From the NCBI GenBank assembly GCA_036898165.1, contig CM072532.1, positions 12,839,501 to 12,903,500 on the forward strand: 64,000 bases of DNA, in the 5' to 3' direction. The notes beneath the pieces were generated by a model. It was not told the DNA's origin and did not search any database. It saw only the letters and a list, made by a program, of their open reading frames with translations. Made by a program: the position numbers and the translations under genes. The first letter of the stretch is position 1; each line of letters opens with the position of its first letter. Source of the stretch: Silybum marianum (lineage: Eukaryota; Streptophyta; Magnoliopsida; Asterales; Asteraceae). Shown here in pieces: positions 56,688-64,000 of the stretch.

Positions 56688-58076
56688 TCATTCCTTCGAT
56701 GAAGCTCTGGTTTCTGTCTTTTTATCTTCATCAGAGGAAGGAGTTTCTTCTTGAAGAGATATGACTGTTTCAAATGCTCCCACCAATGCCCCTACCTTTG
56801 TCTTCTTGTCCCCTGCAAGTTTACTCGCTGTTTCTTCGATTACTATATTAAACAACTCTTGAACATCTTTCTTTTCCACCTCTTGATGCTTCAGATTCAC
56901 TTTTTCACCCTCTTCATTTTCTTTTCTTTCTTCAATAACTGCCTCTTTGAATCTTAATCTTGAAATACCTTCTTCCCCATTCAAATCCAACACTCTTCCT
57001 CTCCTAAATTTCAGCCTTCTTGGACCATTATCTTCAGACAACAGTTCAAGTACCTTTCCCCTTCTAAACTTTATATCGTCATCATCATCTTTATCTTCAC
57101 AAAATACCACCCTGTAACTTTTTCCTTTCTTCCCTTCATCATCGTCTTCATCTTCCAAGATGATACCTTCTTCTTCATCATTACTGTTTTCACACTCTTC
57201 TAAAATTATTTTGCCACAAGAAGATTGAACTTCTTTCTCATCAGAAGAAGATTCAGAGCTTAATGATGCAGGTTCTTCCTTCAAAAGATTGGTTGAATCT
57301 GTTGTTGGAGTTGGAGGAGATTGAATGATTTCCAGCTCACGGTTGGCCTCTGATTCAGTCTCAGCTTCATTCAACATCTTTTCCTGATCCTTCTCAGAAA
57401 TCATCTGTTTCAGCTTGGTTTTTGTCATCCGATTTTGATCTTTTATAAGAGATGAATCCCGTTTATGGTTCCTGTATTTGCTTCCCTTCAAACTTTTAGG
57501 AGGTCTAGGGGGCAACAATCCAGTTGGGGCCACCTTAGAAGCTGTATTCTTCATAGTCTTGATGTCTTTTCCGTTGTTTTGACCATTTAACCCTGCTGAA
57601 CCATTAAGGCTAGATGAAGTAGGATGGCTTTTTGGGATTTTCAGCTCATTTTGAGTTGCTTTTCTGCGTTTTGAAACTTGAACAGGTCCAGCAGGAGCAT
57701 AGATATAGGAATCCGGAGAAGGTCTAGACCTTGTTCTTGCTATCTTCTTTCTATCCGCTATAGCTACATGAGTCCTTGGAACTCCTTTAGTCTTGACGAA
57801 ATTCCTTTTTCTTGATACCCACCTGTTTGGACTTGTTGATTCCTCTGATTCATGTGTGGCGTTTTTGCACCGATCATGGCAAGAACCCATCGGAGGTCTG
57901 AGATAGCGAGAGAGGATTTGACATTCTTCTCCATTAGTCGTTTGAGAACTTGATATATAATACGTTCTTGTTTTGCCTTTAACTCTTCTTGAAACCATGT
58001 ATGCAGGTCCTGATATTGATACAGATGTCTTTCTTGTATTTCTATCTTCTGGGGTTTCTTGAATTGGGATGGCCAT
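56688..58076 (-). CDS. Plant calmodulin-binding domain protein, 462 aa
   Basis: Single coding exon. The C-terminal third has the plant calmodulin-binding domain signature (Pfam Plant_CaM_binding): PRRLKFRRGRVLDLNGEEG, LRFKEAVIEE, VNLKHQEVEKKDVQELFN and ASKLAGDKKTKVGALVGAFE followed by TVISLQ. An acidic run (DDDEGKK, EDKDDDDDIKF) precedes it, and the N-terminal half is basic (RRVKGKTRTYY, KKIARTRSRPSP). The family binds calmodulin and is linked to calcium-regulated responses; nuclear localisation is likely from the basic clusters. Arabidopsis counterparts recalled are At5g15430 and At5g39380. A 5'UTR intron probably separates the start codon from a leader at about 58775-58950. Confidence 0.88.
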   Translation of the reverse strand: MAIPIQETPEDRNTRKTSVSISGPAYMVSRRVKGKTRTYYISSSQTTNGEECQILSRYLRPPMGSCHDRCKNATHESEESTSPNRWVSRKRNFVKTKGVPRTHVAIADRKKIARTRSRPSPDSYIYAPAGPVQVSKRRKATQNELKIPKSHPTSSSLNGSAGLNGQNNGKDIKTMKNTASKVAPTGLLPPRPPKSLKGSKYRNHKRDSSLIKDQNRMTKTKLKQMISEKDQEKMLNEAETESEANRELEIIQSPPTPTTDSTNLLKEEPASLSSESSSDEKEVQSSCGKIILEECENSNDEEEGIILEDEDDDEGKKGKSYRVVFCEDKDDDDDIKFRRGKVLELLSEDNGPRRLKFRRGRVLDLNGEEGISRLRFKEAVIEERKENEEGEKVNLKHQEVEKKDVQELFNIVIEETASKLAGDKKTKVGALVGAFETVISLQEETPSSDEDKKTETRASSKE

Positions 58077-58088
58077 TAATACAAGATC

Positions 58089-58346
58089 TAGAACAAGAAG
58101 AAAGCTTTAATGACAACAACAGTCTTCATGATTGATTTTTTTCCTAGTTTTTGACACAAAAATTAGCCTTGCATTTGTTCTTTAATCATTCCAACATCTT
58201 TCCTTATCTCTACCCTCCTTTTAATAAACACCAAACCAAAAATATATTACAAAAACAAAGAATGCACAAAATTTCACCGTGTCGGAAGAAGGTGATTCAT
58301 GTTTATCATTCAAGAATCTACAGAAAACTGAGAAAAGAATGTCGGT

Positions 58347-58379
<33 letters not shown>

Positions 58380-59000
58380 TCAGGTTCAAGGGAAAACGTC
58401 AAGAAAAGTAAAAACTGTAGAACACCCTGGGACTCCTCCATCTGTATGGTATGCACAAATGCATATTGGTAATTTATAATATGCATTTGTGCATGTATAT
58501 GTAATTATAGAAGCATTGGTGCATAGAAAAATCCCAGCTTCAATCGCTTGTAAGCATTTGTGCATACCGTCCAGATACAGGGTTTCCAGGGTGTTTTTCC
58601 TTGAACCTCCCCATCTCTCTCTCTTTATGTGTGTGTATATATATACAACAATGCTATATCATAATCCACCTAAGGTTCAAAAACAACCACCACCATGAAA
58701 AAAAACAAAAGGCATCTTGTATGATTCACATATAAAAGGTCTAGAATTAAAACCGAATATGGAAATGGAACGTACCTTTCTATTACTTTGATCTTTTTTC
58801 TTTAGATGAAGGAAGAAAAAAGGGGGATGCAACAGAAAGAAATTGATTAAATTAGAGCTCTGCAGAGCTGAATTCCGAACCCTAATTGGTGAGGAAGGAT
58901 CATATAAAGCAACCATCTTGGAAGAGATTTGCGGGTTTGATGGCGAGAGAGATGGTGGAGAAATCAAAAAAGAATGAATGTCAATTAATATTAGACACTT
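58089..59000 (-). other. Probable 5'UTR intron and leader of the calmodulin-binding gene
   Basis: On the minus strand a donor GAAAG|GTACGTTCC lies at about 58773 and a T-rich acceptor TTCTAG near 58090, just before the start codon. The intron contains a hairpin element at 58379-58612. The frame at 58677-59027 is leader sequence with no recognisable content. Confidence 0.45.
58379..58612. mobile_element. TA/GA-flanked hairpin element, stem type G
   Basis: GTCAGGTTCAAGGGAAAACG at the left and inverse-like GTTTTTCCTTGAACCTCCCC at the right. The interior has GTATGCACAAATGCATATTG and GCATTTGTGCATACCG inverse blocks. (TA)n(GA)n lies on the left and (CT)n(GT)n(TA)n on the right. Confidence 0.7.
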
Positions 59001-59165
59001 TTCCGACATATGTGCAATGAATGGCAAGATGGATGCTATTTTCTTGCATTGTGAAAGAAACCCAATAAAAAAAAAGAGTTTGTATATATAACCATATTCT
59101 ATAAATAGTAACTACACTATATGCATATGCCAATATCTTTCTTTCTTTCTTTTTTTTTGGCATTT

Positions 59166-61304
59166 TTAGGGTCGTTTACGACCCGATACAGTCTTCTTTA
59201 CCGCTCCAACCGATACTAGAAACTGGTCAAGCGATGATAAAGTTTTCATATCATCTGGTGGGAAGTAACTTGCAGCTTTTCCCATGATGGATGTGAAGAA
59301 AAGTTGAAGTGAAGGTCGAGTAACATAACGCTCGCCTAAAAGATCGTCAAGAAACGCAAAAGCCGCTAGAAAATCCGATCCGTTAGCGTTTACAGGACCG
59401 GAAAAGTGTGCCGGGATGATTCTCTTGAATTTCCAGTCTCTTGCAATGCCGTCAATCCAATCCCTCACCTGAAAAAGTCATAGGTTTGATTTCAAAAATC
59501 ATTTAAGGTTTCATCTACCTTTTCACATCGAAATATTGTCAAAATTTAAACAAGTTTAATAAATAATGGTAATTAAAGGGACATGCCTTTTCAGGAACTT
59601 TACTGAAGACTAATGTTTTGACAATAGGCGAAACGATCAATTTTTGTGACATCTGCGAGAAACTAGCTTTCGGTTCCAAAAGATTTGATGGACCAAGAAA
59701 CAAGATTTGAAGAACCATTCTCTCCCACCCTGTAACAGAAGGTCTTAATGGATCAGATGCATCAAAATTGCAAGTAAAAGATTCGAGCTTTACACTCGTT
59801 TTTAACCAATAACAGACCTTTTTGCCTGTTGATCGCGTTATCAATGACTGGTTCTTGAGAGACTTCCTTCCCTTTGCTAAGAAGTTTTACAGCCAACCCG
59901 TTTTTAGCCGATGCCAACAATGAATCATTGCTTATACATTCAGGAGGCTGCCTAGGGACGAATATTACAGCATCGGTCACGAGTAGGGTCTTTGAACGCT
60001 TATGATAGAATGCCACCTCCACATACGGTCCAATTCCTGATTTTTAAAAAACCAACAATATATCTCAATCTTGAAAACGGACTAATGGCAAGATTAAAAG
60101 GATATGATATAAGGGTGGATTCAGTTTGTATTACCAACTTCAGGAGAGCTCAGAACCTTTTGTTCGATCTCTGCCCCCCATGGGGTCGAGCAGTCTTCAT
60201 TTACTAACGTTTTGGCACGAAAAATGCCGAAAAATTCAAGTGGTAAGTTGAGAGGCCAACTCCATTGTCTTGGTGCCACCCATACTTGAGCTTGTGGGAA
60301 CTTTCTTGAAAATGGACCAACAAAGATTTTATGCTCGTAAGCGAACGTAGGCAGGACAATGTATTCTACTGGAGCTCCTAACTCCTTCACAAGCTGGAAA
60401 GTTGCAAAAAAAGATTACAAGTAAACACAACATTATTCGGGAAAAAACAGCAAAAGAAAATGAAAAACTGAGGAACTGGTAACCGTTTACGTTGACGGTA
60501 TGCACATGTGCATAAGTAACTTGTATGCAATTTTCCATTTGCATGGACGGTATGCACATGTGCACAAGTAAGTAACTTGTATGCAATTTGTCCGGTATGC
60601 ACAAATAGCACATGTGCATAAACAGTGGATACTAGGGTGTCAACTTTTCATTTTTTTTACAGTTTCCTTAAACCTCCCTCTAAAACAAAAATTCAAACAG
60701 ATATCTTCATATTTAATAGGACCTGAACGCATTCCTTGGTTGGTGCAATTGGTGCATGGACCCACAATCCTCCTGATTTGAGCTTAATGACAGTCATCCT
60801 TGTGTTTGTTGAGACACTGCTGAAACCCAATGCCTGTTCTTGCTCGAATAGCCATATACAGTCTTTCACAGCCTGAAATCATTAAGAACAAGTTAATTGG
60901 TGCCAATTTTAAAGAAAATAAGCACACCCCAGATGCAATTTTACATGATTTTGAAACACAAATGAAAGATTTTCTTGTGGACAACAAAGAATTTACTTTA
61001 CCTCAGTCCTGATAGTGCGCCTATTGAGAAAAGGGCCAAGAGGGAAAGGGAAACCAGTGAAATTGACATAAAGTCTACCACTCCCACCGCCGGCGGTGGC
61101 AGTGGTGGTGGTTCCGGCGGAAGCAGAAACCACCAAACCAGGAAAGTCCCTAGCTTTACTACCACCACCACATGGTTTTAAGTTTAAAGAAAACCCCTCT
61201 AATGGAGACCCATTAAACAACTTAAAATTGGGTTGTTTGAAAAGATCCAAGCTTTGAAGGGCAGTGGTTGATTTAGGTGAGAGAACAGATATGGCTGCCG
61301 CCAT
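59166..61304 (-). CDS. DUF4336 protein, probably chloroplast, 6 exons, 458 aa
   Basis: The exons in order are 61304-61002, 60872-60723, 60393-60135, 60036-59818, 59729-59587 and 59468-59166; phases agree. The start is MAAAISVLSPKSTTALQSLD; an in-frame Met 17 codons upstream (61355) is possible but the chosen start gives a typical Ser/Thr-rich transit peptide. The body has LWVHAPIAPTKECVQLVKEL, YIVLPTFAYEHKIFVGPFSR, ARDWKFKRIIPAHFSGPVNA, and HAP/H-rich blocks typical of DUF4336, a metallo-hydrolase-like fold of unknown activity. Intron 5 uses a GC donor (GAAAAG|GCATGT). Intron 2 holds a hairpin element. It diverges from the small-protein gene at 61705. Confidence 0.9.
60456..60682. mobile_element. 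Hairpin element related to type G, in DUF4336 intron 2
   Basis: GACGGTATGCACATGTGCAT occurs twice and its inverse (ATGTGCATA) once; AACTTGTATGCAATTT is repeated. The right end TTTCCTTAAACCTCCCTC is the common terminus; the left end TGAAAAACTGAGGAACTGG is more decayed. TA flanks are lost. Confidence 0.5.
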
Positions 61305-61592
61305 TTCTATTAAATTTTCAGAGATTGATGAAAGATAACCGGAATCTTGAATCAAGAAAAAAAAAGTTCGAAAGGTAAGGTGTGGGATTCATGGTAATGC
61401 TTCTTCCACGTGGAAGACCATAAGGTGGAAAAAAAATAATTGAAAAGAAATAGGTATTTCTTTAGTCAAAATATAAAAAAAAAGTCACAGCCACCATGGC
61501 CCACCATATTCAACCGTTGCCCATTACCATGCTCCACCAACGGTCTCTTTATCCTCCCATTTTACCTTATTCCACACAGACAAAACCCCCCC

Positions 61593-61599
61593 TATATAA
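61593..61599 (+). promoter_or_regulatory. TATA box of the small-protein gene
   Basis: TATATAA stands in CCCCCCCTATATAATCC, 106-112 bp upstream of the start codon at 61705, a normal plant spacing once a short leader is allowed. Confidence 0.6.
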
Positions 61600-61704
61600 T
61601 CCAAAACTTAGCATTTTAATTCCACTTTGAACCCTTAAAAAGAGAGTCTTCCTTCTCTATCTTCACACAGACATTCCATCATTCAGAGGTCTTGGTCAAT
61701 AGCC

Positions 61705-62230
61705 ATGGATCAAAAATCTCCAAAATACCCATCGACACCCTCACAAGAAACACCACCGGCGATTCACCCACTTCAGATGAATTCACCTCCTCCGGCCGGC
61801 GGCTCTGCTAAAATTGTCACTCCTAATCGTCTTATGGTCCCAAAAGCCTTCAAATATCCTGAAATGTAAGTGATTCTTTTTACCCTATTGCCAATTTGAA
61901 AAAGAAATCTTTCTAAGCAATAAAGTTTGAATTTTTTTTTTCTCTGTGGTTTTGTGTAGGTATAAAAGCCCAACTGATCAGATCATGTCTCCTGTTTCAA
62001 AAGGACTTCTTGCTAGAACTAAGTCTAAGAAGTCATCTGGTCTCTTACCACCTTCATCTACTAGAAATCAACAACACAAGGTACAACCTCATGATGCAAT
62101 TTGTTTATCACTCAGAACTCAAAAGTCAAATTCACATATTTTCTGTGTTATTTTTCATTGATGATGGATCTTGTGACACTTGCAGATTCAAGCTTCCAAG
62201 TTCCAAGATCCGGCTGCTATTATAACTTGA
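61705..62230 (+). CDS. Small conserved plant protein, 3 exons, 108 aa
   Basis: The exons are 61705-61865, 61960-62080 and 62186-62230 (GT-AG, phases agree). The protein begins MDQKSPKYPSTPSQETPPAI, contains IVTPNRLMVPKAFKYPEMYK, SPTDQIMSPVSKGLLARTKS and LLPPSS, and ends FQDPAAIIT. It is basic, disordered-looking, and has several S/T-P sites (SPK, STPS, SPPP, TPN, SPTD, SPVSK) that could be proline-directed kinase targets. No domain is recognised, and I do not assign a function. The spliced reading frame with a TATA box and good splice sites supports a real gene despite its size. Confidence 0.75.
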
Positions 62231-62430
62231 TGGGTTTTATTTTAGGATGAAGAGGGTTTATAGAACTTGAAATCTTGATTGTATTTGATTTGATCTTGAA
62301 CCACTTCTAAAGGATATAAAATTTATTGCTTTTGTTCTATTCTGTGCTAATCTTCTGGATTCATGCTTAATTGGATCAATTTGAGAAACTTAGGTTTTGA
62401 ATTTGTTAGTAATTTTAATGAATCATAAGG
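62231..62430. other. 3' flank of small-protein gene
   Basis: AT-rich, presumably 3'UTR. No open frame. Confidence 0.4.
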
Positions 62431-62442
62431 TCGTTTGGTGGA

Positions 62443-62626
62443 AACCACAAGGGTTGTGGGGTAGTGGTTGAGGTCCGGGGGATGTGGTGGAATATCCCAT
62501 CGGTCTAAGGTTCAAATCCAGGAGTACACAACAGTTGTAGCCACTGAGTTTATTAGGAGCTGATGTCTTGCAGTCGTAATTTGTCGGGATTAATCCAGGC
62601 ATAGCCTAGGACACCCTTCCAAAAAA
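62443..62626 (+). mobile_element. tRNA-derived SINE
   Basis: It has an A-box-like GTGGGGTAGTGGTTGAGG, B box GGTTCAAATCC (62509-62519), and a 3' half TTGTCGGGATTAATCCAGGC then CCTAGGACACCCTTCC with an A8 tail. The target duplication AAGGTCGTTTGGTGGA / AAGGCCGTTTGGTGGA lies at 62427-62442 and 62627-62642 (15 of 16). The 3' half matches the SINE at 28971-29168. Confidence 0.88.
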
Positions 62627-62642
62627 AAGGCCGTTTGGTGGA

Positions 62643-63436
62643 TTCACAAGATAATAGAGTTATTAGTTAAGCTATTATACAGGCTATGAGGTATGGAGTG
62701 GACACTTATATAAGCTAGTCACCATATGGTGGGGGTCAGGGGCCGTGATCCCTTGTGGGGTCCTAGGGGTAGCGTCCCTAGCGGGGTCAAGGGGCAGACG
62801 AAATATAGGAGGTGCTGACCCTGATGATATCAGTGTTTGATGAACTTAAGTGTCTAGCTTTGGTGACACTAATGCATGTACATTTAGTGGCAACTGATGA
62901 GCTCACATATGAGCTCATCAGTAAACCCATAGATGCCACATGTTCCTAACTGCCATATAACCTCTTATAACTTCCCAAAAACCCTGGTAACCTCCAGTAA
63001 CCACGTACCTTTAATAGGTATTTTCATTCTCATTTTTACATACGAATTAATAACTTCTTTATGTTTTTACACTAAATTTTCTGCCAAAAACATGGGTACG
63101 AATCTTGCTTATCCTCGAGTAAATTTTGTGTAACCAAAGGCATATACAAGGTCAAAATATTACTCAAGGAAAGCGATTTAGATTCTTGATCCAAGTCATA
63201 TTCTTGATCGACGTCTATTATCATTGATTTCTCACGAGACTCGATTTCCCAATTCCCTCTAACATAACCTGATTTTAGGTTCGTTTATATGATTTACAAC
63301 CGAGTATAAAACAATATGGACACACACATGAAAAGAAACTAGTGATAGAATACATTTTAAGAAGAAGAAGCTACACAATAGTAGTCGGAAATGGGACATG
63401 ATTTGATTTTTTGAAGGCAAATATTTCAAATGATTT
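62643..63436. other. Intergenic, with GGGGTC/GGGGCC-rich patch
   Basis: About 62730-62810 has GGTCAGGGGCCGTGATCCC and TCCTAGGGGTAGCGTCCCTA, more GC-rich than the rest. TGAGCTCATATGTGAGCTCA palindromic sequence lies at about 62898-62920. No gene seen. Confidence 0.4.
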
Positions 63437-63954
63437 TCATTCCAACCTAACTTCATACCACTGAATCGAGCCAACATCCCCATCGATTTCAAGTTCACAA
63501 ACTGACTTTACAAGGTGTGTAACAGCATCATCAATGGATTCAAATATTGCAAGATCAGGAGGCAGTGATGTGGCTGGCCAATTTTCTAGCCAACCCTTCA
63601 ATCTCGCTCTTAGTTCTTCCTCAGTTACAAATTCTTCAGCTTTCCCTGGCTCCATTAAGACATATGTATCAGTTTCCATGTTTGATCTCCTTCTTCTTGC
63701 TGCATAAACCTGTTTACATGTTACAAAAATCACTTCTCATTTCATAAGCATCACTTTATAGTTTAAGAAATGGTAAACAAGAAAACTAACCTTTGTTGCA
63801 TTCCTGTAATTCCTTTCCACAATGGGAAATTTGGAGTAACTTGAGTAATTCAAACATTGAGTTACAAATCTTGGCTTCTGGTGGACAGATGATAGTGTAT
63901 TAGTATGGTTTCTTGATATTTTCTTTGCTGAATGGAACAGCCATTTGCAGTCAC
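63437..63954 (-). CDS. CRR7: CRR7 (chlororespiratory reduction 7), 5' end incomplete
   Basis: Exon 63709-63437 encodes VYAARRRRSNMETDTYVLME, then EEFVTEEELRARLKGWLENW and VCELEIDGDVGSIQWYEVRL, which is the conserved body of CRR7. CRR7 is a stromal factor needed to assemble subcomplex A of the chloroplast NADH dehydrogenase-like complex. The upstream exon (about 63954-63791; donor after GCAACAAAG) reads in frame FVTQCLNYSSYSKFPIVERN but has no ATG before a stop at its 5' side. The ATG at about 63942 is in another frame and soon stops. A first exon beyond 64000, or a frameshift, is needed. Family length is about 156 aa. Confidence 0.85.
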
Positions 63955-64000
63955 AACGAACAACTTAACTAGTTTCAATTTAAAAAAAAAAATACACCCA

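Overview
The window is nuclear DNA of a flowering plant. GT-AG introns, AT-rich intergenic sequence, plant-only families (DUF863, PLS-class PPR, plant CNGC, plant calmodulin-binding domain, CRR7) and dense small DNA transposons and tRNA-derived SINEs all point to a eudicot. An asterid such as a composite fits the repeat flavour, but that is only an impression. No bacterial, viral or organellar segment was seen.

Layout, left to right. 1-7.7 kb: a DUF863 gene (1.98-4.72 kb) between a Mutator-like foldback, an hAT-like element, a Tourist-like MITE and a second Mutator-like foldback. 7.8-10.3 kb: intronless PLS-class PPR gene. 10.5-18.3 kb: repeats, with seven hairpin elements in 1.9 kb (11.08-12.99 kb) and a nested palindrome of two Mutator-like foldbacks inside a Tourist-like MITE (13.7-17.45 kb). 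18.5-25.6 kb: a tRNA-Gln(UUG) and two tandem saccharopine-dehydrogenase-like genes. 26.7-34.0 kb: an eight-exon CNGC2-type channel gene on the minus strand whose introns hold SINEs, hairpins and an hAT element. 34.1-41.4 kb: mobile DNA, including an hAT inside an hAT inside a hairpin, a palindromic minisatellite, and a LINE relic split by an hAT. 41.5-44.3 kb: membrane-anchored RING protein gene.

46.6-64 kb is gene-dense: chloroplast ClpB (10 exons), a two-exon PPR gene (-), a six-exon gene of unknown function (+), a plant calmodulin-binding-domain gene (-), a DUF4336 gene with a GC-AG intron (-), a 108-aa small protein (+), and CRR7 (-), cut or unresolved at its 5' end.

The genes do not form an operon. 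Several act in the plastid (ClpB, CRR7, probably DUF4336); CNGC2 and the calmodulin-binding protein relate to calcium signalling. From memory, CNGC2, a calmodulin-binding gene and CLPB3 are neighbours at Arabidopsis At5g154xx, while a saccharopine-dehydrogenase-like gene, a related calmodulin-binding gene and CRR7 lie at At5g392xx-394xx. The window may therefore carry the unsplit ancestral gene order.

The most unusual content is structural: (1) a family of almost fully palindromic hairpin elements sitting in (TA)n or (GA)n tracts, sharing about 15-20 bp termini but with different stems; (2) Mutator-like foldbacks with exact 9-bp target duplications nested in each other; (3) element-in-element stacks that can be unpacked by their target duplications.
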